A stretch of DNA of 64,000 nt, from NCBI GenBank assembly GCA_947488615.1, contig CANKZU010000002.1, positions 186,001 through 250,000 of the forward strand. Reading direction: 5' to 3'. A program made the position numbers and the translations under genes. The notes below the pieces were generated by a model that did no database searches, was not told the origin of the DNA, and worked only from the letters and a program-made list of their open reading frames with translations. Of this stretch, positions 8,999-19,727 are shown one piece after another (within the stretch, counting starts at the first letter, position 1; every line of letters begins with the position of its first letter). This DNA comes from an uncultured Aurantimonas sp. Lineage in GTDB: Bacteria; Pseudomonadota; Alphaproteobacteria; Rhizobiales; Rhizobiaceae.

Positions 8999-9829
8999 TC
9001 AGCCCTGCGGCGGTTTGGCCGCAACCGCGATGTCGTTGGCCTCGAATGCGCGTGGACCATCGGTAAAGACGACGTCGATCGTCTCTGGAGCGCCTTTGGC
9101 GCCCCGCGGTCGTTCCAGTATCTCGACCTCGAAAACAAGGTCGTTCCCCTGGGTAGTCGGGGCGGCCGGTTCGTCGAAATACCAGCCGTCGGGCCCCCGC
9201 ACGAAAAGATCCGGCGTTTCGGCTGCCTCGGCATATTCGGCGGTGATCGTCAGCACGTCGCCCTTGGCGACCGCCGATCGGATCCGTCCGATACCGCCGG
9301 ATCGATCCGGCAGAGCCGAGAAGGCGGCGGCGACAACGACCGCGTCGGCGACCGTGTCGCTCGCGCCGGTGAGGTTCGCCTGTACCGGAATACAGATTTC
9401 GCTGCAGACGCCGAGCAAGATCTGCGCTTCGATCGGTCCGATCGTCGCTTGCGGCTTCGGTGCGAGTTCGAAGGCGATCGAGACCGGTTGCTTGTAGCCG
9501 TTGGCACGGCTGAAATCCTCGCCCAGGCGATGCGGGGCGGGGAAGTGAAGCGTCGCGCCGCCGAGTCCCCTGGTTTGGGAAAAGTCGATCGTGGGAGGGA
9601 TGCCGGAGGCGCCGGGGTCGATCCAGTAGGTTTTCCAGCCCGGCGCGAGGTCGACGACCAGCGCGCCGCGAACCGTGCCGTCCGGCATGGCGGTCTCGCG
9701 AGCCAGCCTTATGGTGACCTGATCGGTCGCCAGCGTCACGTCATCGCTCGCGGCGTGGGCTTCGCCGGCCAGAAGAGCAAGGCCAAGCACGCCGGCGAGG
9801 CCGTGTGCCATCCGGATGGTCCGTCTCAT
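8999..9829 (-). CDS. Secreted protein with DsbD N-terminal-like domain
   Basis: A 276-aa protein with a Sec signal peptide (arginine-rich start, hydrophobic core, AHA-like cleavage near residue 27). The mature part resembles the periplasmic DsbD-alpha-type domain: a WKTYWIDPGASGIPP segment and a two-cysteine VCSEICIP segment that could be the redox pair. No transmembrane core or C-terminal thioredoxin domain is present, so it is not a full DsbD and would need a separate electron donor if redox-active. The start at 9829 is preferred over an upstream ATG because GGAG is well placed and the signal peptide begins there. Confidence 0.8.
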   Translation of the reverse strand: MRRTIRMAHGLAGVLGLALLAGEAHAASDDVTLATDQVTIRLARETAMPDGTVRGALVVDLAPGWKTYWIDPGASGIPPTIDFSQTRGLGGATLHFPAPHRLGEDFSRANGYKQPVSIAFELAPKPQATIGPIEAQILLGVCSEICIPVQANLTGASDTVADAVVVAAAFSALPDRSGGIGRIRSAVAKGDVLTITAEYAEAAETPDLFVRGPDGWYFDEPAAPTTQGNDLVFEVEILERPRGAKGAPETIDVVFTDGPRAFEANDIAVAAKPPQG

Positions 9830-10035
9830 GATCGGCTCCACTCCTTCGTCCATTATGTACAATCGCTAGAAGCTGCGCGCGGTCAAGCGTGGATAGACTG
9901 GGCGGCGCACCGCCCGCCATTCAAAATAACGAGAAGGCGGAGTTTTCACCCAGAGACGTGGCCCGCCTGCTCTGGTCTAATCGTCCGAATGATGAGAACC
10001 TTTCTGACGACATGCGGGCACAACATGTGGTTGGT

Positions 10036-10644
10036 ATGAACATGGATCATGACATCGGACACGACAGCGTCGATACCACGCTTGAGGGACATTTTCTGAT
10101 CGCCATGCCGGGCATGGAGGACGAACGCTTCGTGCGCAGCGTGATTTATCTCTGCGCCCATTCGGCGAACGGAGCGATGGGCTTCGTCATCAACAAGCCG
10201 CAGCCGGTCAGTTTTCCCGCCCTTTTGACCCAGCTCGGCATCGTCGCCAGCGAGACCGACATCCACCTGCCAGAGAAGGGGCTGGAGGTTTCGGTCTGTG
10301 TGGGCGGCCCGGTGGAGAAGGGCCGGGGCTTCGTGCTTCATTCGGACGATTACGATTCCGACTCGACCGTGCCGGTGGACGACCAGATTTCGCTGACCCC
10401 GACGCTCGATATCCTCAAGGCGATCTCGCAAGGCATCGGCCCCCGCACCGCGATCATGGCGCTCGGTTATGCAGGCTGGGCGCCGGGACAATTGGAGAGC
10501 GAGATCGCGGCGAATGGCTGGCTGACCTGCAAGGCCGATCTCGGCATCGTCTTCGATAATCAGCTCGACCAGAAATACGGCCGCGCCCTTGCCTTGCTCG
10601 GGGTCGACGCGGCGTTCCTCGCCAGCGAGGCCGGCCACGCCTGA
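10036..10644 (+). CDS. YqgE/AlgH family protein
   Basis: The protein is about 202 aa. It carries the family hallmark near the N-terminus: [10 protein letters not shown], followed by a [10 protein letters not shown] segment, and later [11 protein letters not shown]. YqgE/AlgH proteins are widespread and their molecular role is unclear; AlgH was first linked to alginate regulation. The open frame extends upstream to 9889, but the conserved part begins just after the ATGs at 10036 and 10042. The exact start is uncertain because no strong ribosome-binding site is seen. Divergent from the DsbD-N-like gene. Confidence 0.9.
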   Translation: MNMDHDIGHDSVDTTLEGHFLIAMPGMEDERFVRSVIYLCAHSANGAMGFVINKPQPVSFPALLTQLGIVASETDIHLPEKGLEVSVCVGGPVEKGRGFVLHSDDYDSDSTVPVDDQISLTPTLDILKAISQGIGPRTAIMALGYAGWAPGQLESEIAANGWLTCKADLGIVFDNQLDQKYGRALALLGVDAAFLASEAGHA

Positions 10645-10720
10645 ACGCCGGCAGCCGGAGCAAAATTCCGGCGACGTGGCGTCGCGCATTTTCGCGTCCC
10701 GCTCTGGTCCCGCCGGCGCG

Positions 10721-13660
10721 TCAGCTGGCCCGTTTCAACCCGACCATGTGATCGTGTAGCGCCTTGCGCGCCTGCTCGGCCGTCAGTGGCTGCGAGAACA
10801 TGAAGCTCTGGGCGTATTCGCAGTTCAACTGACGCAGCAGGACGACGTCGGCATCGGTCTCGACGCCCTCCGCGACCACCTGCAAGCCGAGATCGTGAGC
10901 CATCGTGACGATCGAGTGCAGGATGATCGGGCGTTGCGGCTGGCTGTTGTTCTTCAGGAACGACTGGTCGATCTTCAGCGTGTCGAAGGGAAAGCCCATC
11001 AGATAGGCGAGAGAGGAGTAGCCGGTGCCGAAATCGTCCAGCGAAAGCCCCACGCCGAGGCCGCGCAGCCGCGTCAGCAGTTGCGCAGAGCGTTCGGGAT
11101 TGTCCATCACGATCGATTCGGTGAGCTCCAGCTTCAGGCTCTCAGGCGGCAGGCGATAACGCTCCAGAACCGTTTTGACGTCGGCGATCAGGTCCTGGCG
11201 AATAAGCTGTCGGCTCGAGATATTGACCGACATGAACAGCTTCTGGTTCCCGGTCATTCGTTGCCAGTCGCTCAGTCGCCGGGCGGCTTCCTCAAGGGCG
11301 AACTGCCCGAGCTGGACGATCAGGCCTGTACTCTCGGCGATTGGCACGAACTCGGTCGGCGAGATGGCGCCGCGTCTCGGGTGCTCCCACCGCAGCAGCG
11401 CCTCGAAGCCGGCGGTTTCCTCGCCGTCGAGCCGGATGATCGGCTGGAACGCCAGCGACAGCTCGTTGCGTTCGAAGGCACGACGCAGGTCCGATTCCAC
11501 TTGCAGGCGGCCATATCCGGCGCTGCGGTAGGAGGGCCGAAACGGCTCGATGCGGTCGCCGCCGCCCCGCTTCGCCTCGTACATGGCGAGTTCCGCCTCC
11601 TTGAGCACCTCGTCCGGGCTGGATGACTCCGTCCAGCCGGTCAAGCCGATCGCGCCGGTCAGCACGATCTCCCTGTTGGCGAAGGCGATCGGCGCCTTGA
11701 TACCGTCGCGCAGCGTCTCGGCGAAGGCCGCGACGGCACCGACCTCGGTCTGCGACAACAGGATCAGCCCGAACTGGTCGCTGCCCAGGCGGGCGAGCGA
11801 ATCCTCGGGCCTCAACAGGCGCTTCAGCCGGCGTCCCAGCGTGAGCAGGATGGTATCGCCCGTGGCGATGCCGAAATCGTCATTGACCTGCTTGAAGCGG
11901 TCGAGATCGATCACGAAGATCGTCGGGTGGACGTCGGGGCGGGTTGCCGCGAGAACGCCGATTGCATCCAGCCGGTCCATGAACAGCTCGCGGTTCGGCA
12001 GTCCGGTCAACTGGTCGTGCAGCGCGTCGTGCAGCAGCCGCTCCTCGGCCTTCTTGCGCTCGGTCACGTCCTTCAGCGTCCCCACGCAGCGCGCGACCTC
12101 GCCGTCGCTGCCGAGGACCGGCCGCGCGCGCAGTGACATCCAGTGATAGTGCCCGTCCTCGTCGCGCAGCCGGAATTCCTGCGAGATGCGCCCGCGGCGG
12201 TGTTCCAGGATGGTGTCCAGCGTCAGTCTGAAGCGATCGCGGTCGTCGGGGTGGAGGATCGGCAGCCAGTCCCGCGCCGGGCCGTTCATCGACGCGACCG
12301 GCATGCCGGCGAGAGCGTCGCCGTCGGCGCCGGCGAAGATGCGGTCGCGGCTGACGTCCCAATCGAAGATCGCGTCCCCGCTGCCGGCCAGCGCCAGCGA
12401 GCGCCGTTCCATGTCCGACAGAAGCCCTTGCGCGAAGCCGCCGCCGGCAAAGGCATGCTGCATCACCGTAAAGCCGATCAAAAGAACGATCAGCACCAGG
12501 CCGCCACCGAGCGCCGGCTGGATGATGTCATTGTCGATGCGGCCGGTCGTCGTCATCCATCCGGCGACGAGCCACAGCAAAATGAGACACCAGGTCGGGA
12601 TCAGCATGATCGCCCGGTCGAAGCCCTGGGCGGCGAGCGTCGCGATCAGCCCGAGCCCGACGACGGCGGTGGCGGCGAGCGACAGGCGGGCGATCCCGGA
12701 CGCGATCACCGGATCGAAGGCGGCAACGGCCCCCAGCGTGCCAAGCGCAGCGAGCCACAGGACGGTAAAGACCGACAATAGGCCGTGCCAGCGATTGAGA
12801 TTGAGGTAGGCATACAGGAAGACGACCAGCGTGAAAGCGAGCGCCACCTCCGTTCCGGCGCGCCACATTCGTTCCTGGCCCGGCAGGACCGGTATGAGTT
12901 TCTGCCAGAAGTCGAAGTCGATGCAGATATAGGCGAGAACGGCCCATGCGAGCGCCGCCGTCGCGGGAAACATCGCCGAGCCCTTGACCACGAACAGGAT
13001 GGTCAGGAACACCGCGAGCAGGCCGGAAATGCCGAGAACGATGCCGCGGTAAAGCGTAAAGGCGTTGATCGTGTCCTTGTAGGCGTTCGGCTCCCAAAGC
13101 CGGATATCAGGGATGTCGGCGGCCGTCAGTTCAGCGACGAAGGTGACGATCGCTCCCGGATCGAGGGTTACCAGAAAGACGTCCGCGTCCGAGCTTGGCT
13201 GGCGTTCCAGCGCGAAGCCCTGGGAGGGGGTGATCGAGGCGATGCGCTGCGAGCCGAGGTCCGGCCAGACGATGCCCGATCCGACCAGGCGGAAATGCGG
13301 CGCGACGACGAGGCGGTCGATCTGTTCGTCGCTGTTGTTGGCAAGAGCGAAGACCGCCCAGTTGCCCGAGGCGTCGGGCGAATTCGCCTCGATCTCGATC
13401 CGGCGCACGATCCCGTCGGCGCCGGGAATGGTGGCGACCTGGAAGCTGCGTCCCTGGCCGCGATGGATGTCGAGCGCGGGTTTCAGGTCGATGGCGGTAT
13501 CGTCCCGCGAAATGCTGACGGGCTCCAACGCCCGCGATGGTGCCGCGGTGACGAAATTCGCCAAAACGAGCGCGATCAGCGCGAGAATGAGTTTCCCGGA
13601 CGGGAGTGTGGATCGCATAGCCGTTCGCGAAGCCTTCTTGCGTCTCTGCGTCACAGCCAT
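10721..13660 (-). CDS. Membrane GGDEF/EAL protein with 7TM sensor and PAS domains
   Basis: A 979-aa c-di-GMP signalling protein. Order: N-terminal signal or anchor (MRSTLPSGKLILALIALV region), an extracytoplasmic beta-rich domain to about 190, a multi-helix membrane region (about 195-400, resembling 7TMR-DISM), PAS/PAC (about 420-545), GGDEF (about 550-725), EAL (about 735-975). The GGDEF signature is degenerate: RLGSDQF instead of RLGGDEF. The EAL domain keeps EALLRWEHP, LTESIV, LDDFGTGYSSL and VVAEGVET, so phosphodiesterase activity is likely while cyclase activity is doubtful. The ATG at 13660 lies 7 bp after the GNAT stop; a GTG at 13687 with AGGGAA upstream is an alternative. Confidence 0.9.
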   Translation of the reverse strand: MAVTQRRKKASRTAMRSTLPSGKLILALIALVLANFVTAAPSRALEPVSISRDDTAIDLKPALDIHRGQGRSFQVATIPGADGIVRRIEIEANSPDASGNWAVFALANNSDEQIDRLVVAPHFRLVGSGIVWPDLGSQRIASITPSQGFALERQPSSDADVFLVTLDPGAIVTFVAELTAADIPDIRLWEPNAYKDTINAFTLYRGIVLGISGLLAVFLTILFVVKGSAMFPATAALAWAVLAYICIDFDFWQKLIPVLPGQERMWRAGTEVALAFTLVVFLYAYLNLNRWHGLLSVFTVLWLAALGTLGAVAAFDPVIASGIARLSLAATAVVGLGLIATLAAQGFDRAIMLIPTWCLILLWLVAGWMTTTGRIDNDIIQPALGGGLVLIVLLIGFTVMQHAFAGGGFAQGLLSDMERRSLALAGSGDAIFDWDVSRDRIFAGADGDALAGMPVASMNGPARDWLPILHPDDRDRFRLTLDTILEHRRGRISQEFRLRDEDGHYHWMSLRARPVLGSDGEVARCVGTLKDVTERKKAEERLLHDALHDQLTGLPNRELFMDRLDAIGVLAATRPDVHPTIFVIDLDRFKQVNDDFGIATGDTILLTLGRRLKRLLRPEDSLARLGSDQFGLILLSQTEVGAVAAFAETLRDGIKAPIAFANREIVLTGAIGLTGWTESSSPDEVLKEAELAMYEAKRGGGDRIEPFRPSYRSAGYGRLQVESDLRRAFERNELSLAFQPIIRLDGEETAGFEALLRWEHPRRGAISPTEFVPIAESTGLIVQLGQFALEEAARRLSDWQRMTGNQKLFMSVNISSRQLIRQDLIADVKTVLERYRLPPESLKLELTESIVMDNPERSAQLLTRLRGLGVGLSLDDFGTGYSSLAYLMGFPFDTLKIDQSFLKNNSQPQRPIILHSIVTMAHDLGLQVVAEGVETDADVVLLRQLNCEYAQSFMFSQPLTAEQARKALHDHMVGLKRAS

Positions 13661-13667
13661 GCCGCGA

Positions 13668-14291
13668 TCATTCCGCGGGCACGGCACAGAGCCGTTCCCT
13701 GGACCTCGATCGCGACCATTCTTCGGCGAGCAGCGAGTAAAGATAGTGATCCTCCCACCGCCCGGCGATTTTCAGGTAGTTTCGCAGATGGCCCTCGCGG
13801 GTGAAACCGCATTTTTCCAACAACCTTATCGATCGGGCGTTGGACGGCAGGCAGGCGGCCTCGATGCGATGCAGCCCCTGCACGTCGAAGGCGAACAGCT
13901 TCATGAGATCGACCGCCCGCGGCATCAGCCCGGAGCCCGCATAGCGCTCGCCCATCCAGTAGCCCAAGGTGCCGGACTGGGCGACCCCGCGCCGGATCTG
14001 GCCGATGGTGGTGCCGCCGTACAGGGTTCTGCCTTCCGCGTCGAACAGAAAGAAGGAGAAGCTGGTGTTTTCGCGCGCGTCCTGATTGTAGCGGCGAATG
14101 CGCAGCCGATAGGCCTCCCACGACAATTCGTCGGCCGTCCATAGCGGCTCCCACGGCTTCAGGAATTCGCGACTGTTGCCGCGTAGCGCTCGCCAGGCCG
14201 CGTAGTCGCCGCGCCGGGGCATACGCAGCAATATGCCATCGCCTTCCAGGCTCGGAATCTGCGGTCCAGTCAGATGGTCGAGAATGCTCAT
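13668..14291 (-). CDS. GNAT family N-acetyltransferase (RimJ/RimL-like)
   Basis: A 207-aa acetyltransferase. It resembles ribosomal-protein N-terminal acetyltransferases: early LRMPRRGDYAAWRALR, GTLGYWMGERYAGSGLM (the acetyl-CoA pyrophosphate loop region), and LPSNARSIRLLEKCGFTREG near the C-terminus. The substrate is unknown; homologues are often called RimJ, but that is only by similarity. It lies 8 bp after the M16 peptidase gene and just before the GGDEF/EAL gene, all on one strand, so co-transcription with thrC is likely. Confidence 0.9.
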   Translation of the reverse strand: MSILDHLTGPQIPSLEGDGILLRMPRRGDYAAWRALRGNSREFLKPWEPLWTADELSWEAYRLRIRRYNQDARENTSFSFFLFDAEGRTLYGGTTIGQIRRGVAQSGTLGYWMGERYAGSGLMPRAVDLMKLFAFDVQGLHRIEAACLPSNARSIRLLEKCGFTREGHLRNYLKIAGRWEDHYLYSLLAEEWSRSRSRERLCAVPAE

Positions 14292-14299
14292 TGCCCGCG

Positions 14300-15610
14300 T
14301 CAGTGACCTGCGGCGACCCTGGCCTCGGATCCCGCCCGATTATCGAGGCGGGCGACGATCTCGGCGGTGCCTGGCAGGCGCGATACCGGCCCGATGGCGG
14401 CGAGCGTCGGGGTCTGGCCCATGAACAACCGCTCGGCGAGGTCGGACAGGCGCGGCGCCGTGATTGCGTCGAGACGTCCGATCAACTCCTCATTGGCGAT
14501 CGTCGAGCCGTTAAACAGAAGCTGGCGAGCGATCTGCGCGGCCCGGGAGGCGGGGCTTTCCTGCGACATCAACAGGCTCGATCGCATTTGCGCGCGGGCG
14601 CGGGTAACCTCCACCTCGGTGATCCCGGCCGCCGCGTTGAGGAGTTCGTCGATGATCACCGGCGCGAGCTCGGCGAGTTCCGCTTCGCCCGTGGCGGCAT
14701 GGACGCCGAAGATGCCGGAATCGGAAAAGCTCCAATGGAAGGCGTAGATGGCGTAGCAAAGGCCCCGCCGCTCGCGCACTTCCTGGAACAGCCGCGACGA
14801 CATTCCGCCGCCGAGAATCAGCGACAGCACCTGCGAGGCGTAGAAATCGCGGGCGTAGTAGGGCCGTCCCTCGAAGCCGAGAACCATCTGCGCGTCCATC
14901 AGGTCGCGTTCCTGGCGAAACTCGCCGCCGGTATAGGCGGCCGGCGTCCGTGGTTCCGAGTGCAGCGGCAGCGGCGACGCCGCGCTCGATCCGAACGCAG
15001 CCTGCACCTGGTCCACGATCGCCTGGTGGGAGACGGCGCCCGCCGCCGAAACGATCATCCGGTCAGGCGAATAGTGCCGCGCCAGATAGGTCCGCAGGTT
15101 CCCCGGGTTGAAGGATTTGACCGTCTGCCGCGTGCCGAGGATCGGCCTGCCGACGATCTGGCCGCGATAGGCCGCTTCCTGGAAATGATCGAAAACGATG
15201 TCGTCCGGCGTGTCCTCGGCCGCTCCGATCTCCTGCAGGATCACATGTTGCTCGCGTTCGAGCTCCTGCTCGTCGAAGCGCGAGTCGATCAGGATGTCGG
15301 TCAAGATGTCGAGTGCCAGCGGCACGTCGTTTTTCAGGACACGGGCGTAGTAGGATGTCGTCTCGACGCTGGTCGCGGCGTTGATTTCGCCGCCGACGTC
15401 CTCGATTTCCTCGGCGATCTGGCGGGCGTTGCGGCGATTCGTGCCCTTGAAGGCCATGTGCTCGAGCAAATGGGCGATGCCATGCTCCTCGGGCGCCTCG
15501 TCGCGGGCACCGGCCTTCACCCAGATGCCAAGGCAGGCGCTTTCCAGATGCGGCATGGTCTCGGTGGCGATGGTCAGTCCGTTCGAGAGCTTCGTGATGT
15601 CGACGCTCAT
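14300..15610 (-). CDS. M16 family zinc metallopeptidase (processing-peptidase-like)
   Basis: A 436-aa member of the pitrilysin/mitochondrial-processing-peptidase family. The inverted zinc motif HLLEH is at H47-E50-H51 in GIAHLLEHMAFKGT, with a downstream acidic stretch near 120-130 for the third ligand. Two repeated M16 halves are present; only the first carries the zinc site, as usual. The ATG overlaps the thrC stop (ATGA). Placement after thrC is common in Rhizobiales. Likely cytoplasmic, since no signal peptide is visible. The substrate is unknown. Confidence 0.94.
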   Translation of the reverse strand: MSVDITKLSNGLTIATETMPHLESACLGIWVKAGARDEAPEEHGIAHLLEHMAFKGTNRRNARQIAEEIEDVGGEINAATSVETTSYYARVLKNDVPLALDILTDILIDSRFDEQELEREQHVILQEIGAAEDTPDDIVFDHFQEAAYRGQIVGRPILGTRQTVKSFNPGNLRTYLARHYSPDRMIVSAAGAVSHQAIVDQVQAAFGSSAASPLPLHSEPRTPAAYTGGEFRQERDLMDAQMVLGFEGRPYYARDFYASQVLSLILGGGMSSRLFQEVRERRGLCYAIYAFHWSFSDSGIFGVHAATGEAELAELAPVIIDELLNAAAGITEVEVTRARAQMRSSLLMSQESPASRAAQIARQLLFNGSTIANEELIGRLDAITAPRLSDLAERLFMGQTPTLAAIGPVSRLPGTAEIVARLDNRAGSEARVAAGH

Positions 15611-17016
15611 GCTTCGGCTCCCTGACTGACGGCGCGCGATCGCGCGAGAATATAGTCTTGGACGGCGCCGATCTCGTTCGGCAACCGGTCCAGCGTCTCG
15701 CGCTTTTGCATGAGGTCGGCGTGACTGGGCGGAAGCGCCGGCAAAATCCCCGTTGCCTGTTCGATCGCGGCCGGGAATTTGGCCGGATGAGCGGTGCCGA
15801 GGGTGATCATCGGCTCGCGGCCGAGGCGGCTTTCCGCGACGCCGACGCCGACGGCGGTGTGCGGGTCTAGGAGGTAGGCCGTCGTCGTCAGCATCCGCGC
15901 GATCGTTTCGGCGGTCGCCGGTTCGTCGGCCGTCCCGGCGTCGAATTCCGCGCGAATCGCGGCCAGAACCGGTTCGGGAAGGGTGAAGCTGCCGGACTGG
16001 GACAACTGCTGCATCAGTCGCCGTACCATCTCGCCATCACGTCCGCTCGCCTCGAAGATCAGGCGTTCGAAATTGGACGAGACCTGGATGTCCATCGACG
16101 GCGACATGGTGGCGTGGACGCCGGTGGTCTCGTAGCGCCCGCGATCGAGCGTGCGAACCAGGATGTCGTTCTGGTTGGTGGCGATCACCAGCCGCTCGAT
16201 CGGCAGGCCCATGCGCTTGGCACCGTAACCAGCGAAGATATCGCCGAAATTGCCGGTCGGAACGGTGAAGGAGACTTTCCGATCCGGCGCCCCGAGGCTG
16301 GCCGCGGCCGTGAAATAATAGACGATCTGGGCCATGATCCGGCCCCAGTTGATCGAGTTGACGCCCGAGAGCGCGACCGTCTCGCGGAACCGGCGGTCGT
16401 TGAACATTGCCTTGATCAGGGCCTGGCAGTCGTCGAAGGTTCCGTCGATAGCGACGGCATGGACGTTGTCGGCGCCGGACGAGGTCATCTGGCGCTGCTG
16501 CACCGGCGAGACGCGGCCATGCGGGAACAGGATGAAGATGTCGGTTCGCTGGCTCGCGGCGAAGGCCGCGATCGCCGCGCCTCCGGTGTCGCCCGAGGTC
16601 GCGCCGACGATGCTGGCGCGCCGCTTCCGCTGGCCGAGCACATGGTCCATCAGGCGCGCGATGAGCTGCATCGCGATGTCCTTGAAGGCCAAAGTCGGGC
16701 CGTGGAACAGCTCCAGCACGAAGTGCGAGGGGCCGATCTGCACGAGGGGGGCGACCGCCGGATGCGGGAAGGTCGCGTAGGCCTCCTCCACCATCCGTTT
16801 CAGATCCGCGGCCGCGATATCCTCGCCGACGAAGGGGACGAGGATATCGAAGGCCACCTCGGCATAGGGCCGTCCGGAGAAACCGCGAATGGTGTGGGCG
16901 GACAGGACCGGCCAGGTCTCGGGCACATAGAGCCCACCATCGCTCGCGAGACCTGCCAGCAGGGCGTCGGCGAAGCCGAGCACCGGCGCCTCGCCCCGCG
17001 AACTCACATATTGCAC
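15607..17016 (-). CDS. thrC: Threonine synthase
   Basis: PLP enzyme converting O-phosphohomoserine to threonine. The protein is 469 aa from the chosen GTG at 17016, which has GGAG 7 bases upstream and starts the family-typical QYVSSRGEAPVLGFADALL. A further upstream start is possible but adds unconserved residues. The PLP lysine lies in GPTLAFKDIAMQ; phosphate and cofactor loops include GATSGDTGGAA and FTVPTGNFGDIFAGY. First gene of a minus-strand run with the M16 peptidase, GNAT and GGDEF/EAL genes. Confidence 0.96.
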   Translation of the reverse strand: MQYVSSRGEAPVLGFADALLAGLASDGGLYVPETWPVLSAHTIRGFSGRPYAEVAFDILVPFVGEDIAAADLKRMVEEAYATFPHPAVAPLVQIGPSHFVLELFHGPTLAFKDIAMQLIARLMDHVLGQRKRRASIVGATSGDTGGAAIAAFAASQRTDIFILFPHGRVSPVQQRQMTSSGADNVHAVAIDGTFDDCQALIKAMFNDRRFRETVALSGVNSINWGRIMAQIVYYFTAAASLGAPDRKVSFTVPTGNFGDIFAGYGAKRMGLPIERLVIATNQNDILVRTLDRGRYETTGVHATMSPSMDIQVSSNFERLIFEASGRDGEMVRRLMQQLSQSGSFTLPEPVLAAIRAEFDAGTADEPATAETIARMLTTTAYLLDPHTAVGVGVAESRLGREPMITLGTAHPAKFPAAIEQATGILPALPPSHADLMQKRETLDRLPNEIGAVQDYILARSRAVSQGAEA

Positions 17017-17163
17017 ATCGTCTCCACTTCGCTTCGGATCGGGGCCGCCCGAGATCGGGCCGACCGGTTTGCCGGTCATCCGTCTCGCACGGCTTCGATC
17101 AGTCGCCTATCCGTTCACGGGCTGATATAGAACGGCACGCCACAATAAGGGAAGAACCGACTG

Positions 17164-17697
17164 ATGCATATGGTGATCGCCGCGAGGAGTCTGGCATTCG
17201 GCGGCGCGCTGGCGCTGCTTTCGGCCTGCTCCTCGACGAATTCCGGCGCCGATCTCGCGAGTAACGCGCCGCCGCCCGCGTCCGTAGCCGCCGCGCAGGG
17301 AACCGAGGCGCGGTTTTGTCCGAATGTGAGCCTGCGCGAGGGAACCGCCATTCTCACCAGGAAGGTCGGCGACGAAGTCGATTATGTGGCGTCCGTGACC
17401 GACACCACCCGCGACTGCCGGATCGTCGACGGAAAATTGCGCATGAAGATCGGCATCGCCGGAAGGGTGATGCCCGGATCGGCGGCGACGAACCGGACCG
17501 TGTCGCTGCCGATCCGGATCGCGATTCTGAGCGGCGAGGACGTGATCTATTCCCGGCTCGGCCAGACCAGCGTGCCGGTCACGCGAAACGCGGGCGCGCA
17601 GACATTCGTCTATGTCGACGAGGCCATCGCAATTGATCCGGCCTCGGCGCGAGGCGTCGTGATCTATGCGGGTTACGACGAGGGCCCGGCGGGATAA
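17164..17697 (+). CDS. Predicted lipoprotein of unknown function
   Basis: A 177-aa protein with a short hydrophobic signal ending in a lipobox (ALLSAC, Cys at about 22), followed by a Ser/Ala/Pro-rich linker and a beta-rich domain with two further cysteines (FCPNVSLREGTAI and TRDCRIVDGKL). Probably anchored by lipid to the envelope. No enzymatic motif seen. Similar small lipoproteins are found beside thrC in Rhizobiales. Divergent from thrC and convergent with the HAD gene (10-bp gap). Confidence 0.8.
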   Translation: MHMVIAARSLAFGGALALLSACSSTNSGADLASNAPPPASVAAAQGTEARFCPNVSLREGTAILTRKVGDEVDYVASVTDTTRDCRIVDGKLRMKIGIAGRVMPGSAATNRTVSLPIRIAILSGEDVIYSRLGQTSVPVTRNAGAQTFVYVDEAIAIDPASARGVVIYAGYDEGPAG

Positions 17698-17707
17698 TGC
17701 GCCGCGA

Positions 17708-18394
17708 TCAGGCGTCTTGCCAGCTCGCAAAGGCGGTGACGACCGCGGGGAAATCCGTCAGCCGGCTGATCACCGTCTCGGCGCCGGCTTCGCTCAGGGA
17801 TTCGGCATGGCCGAGATGGGTGTGGCGTCCGCCGGTGAAGCCGACCACACGGCAGCCGGCGGCGGAGGCCGCCGCGACGCCATGGATGGAATCCTCGATG
17901 ACGATCGCCGCGCGTGGCGGCACCCCGAACGCCTCGCAGGCATGCAGAAAGACGTCCGGCTCCGGCTTGACCTTCTGGGTTCCCACTTCCGGCGCGCTGA
18001 AGATGTGCGGATGGAAATAATCCCAGAGGCCGACATGCTCGAGTTCCAGCTCCAGCCGCTGCGATGACGAGTTCGAACAGATGCAACGGGGCAATTCGAT
18101 GAGATCGAGCGCTGTCCGGGCCCCGGCGATCTCCTCGACGTCGCTGCCGAGCCGCCGATCGATTTCGGCATCGATGCGGGCGGAAAAATCATCGGGAAAG
18201 CGCGTTCCGGTCTCGGCGGTCAGCCGCTCCATGACCAACTGCCAGGTGAGTCCGGCATAGCGTGTGGCGAATTCCGCGGCATCGACCTCGATGCCGTGCT
18301 CGGCCAGCATCTCGGTCTGAACCGCGGCCGCGATGATCTCCGAATCGACCAGCACACCGTCGCAGTCGAAGATCACCAACAAAGGTTCGGACAT
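17708..18394 (-). CDS. HAD-superfamily hydrolase (phosphoglycolate-phosphatase-like)
   Basis: A 228-aa class IA HAD phosphatase. Motif I is VIFDCDGVLVDSE (the nucleophile Asp and general acid Asp), motif II lies in ICSNSSSQRLE, motif III is the Lys in GTQKVKPEPDVF, and motif IV is VIEDSIHGV. The cap domain is helical. The fold and catalytic set are secure; the substrate (a sugar phosphate or phosphoglycolate) cannot be decided. The ATG at 18394 has a GGAG about 8 bases upstream. Confidence 0.9.
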   Translation of the reverse strand: MSEPLLVIFDCDGVLVDSEIIAAAVQTEMLAEHGIEVDAAEFATRYAGLTWQLVMERLTAETGTRFPDDFSARIDAEIDRRLGSDVEEIAGARTALDLIELPRCICSNSSSQRLELELEHVGLWDYFHPHIFSAPEVGTQKVKPEPDVFLHACEAFGVPPRAAIVIEDSIHGVAAASAAGCRVVGFTGGRHTHLGHAESLSEAGAETVISRLTDFPAVVTAFASWQDA

Positions 18395-18575
18395 GAAAGG
18401 CTCCGGCGTATCAGATGGTTGGGTCACACGCCCGATCGCGGAAAGCCGTATCGGGGCCGCCGACCGGCAAGCGCCGGCTCCGTTACCACGCGCCGCCGGA
18501 AACGACAAAGTCCGGATTTCATCGATTGTTTACGTCGTTCGGTAACCATGTCGTCGGTTTGATGTTTTTGCGTAA

Positions 18576-19721
<1,146 letters not shown>

Positions 19722-19727
19722 GGCGCA

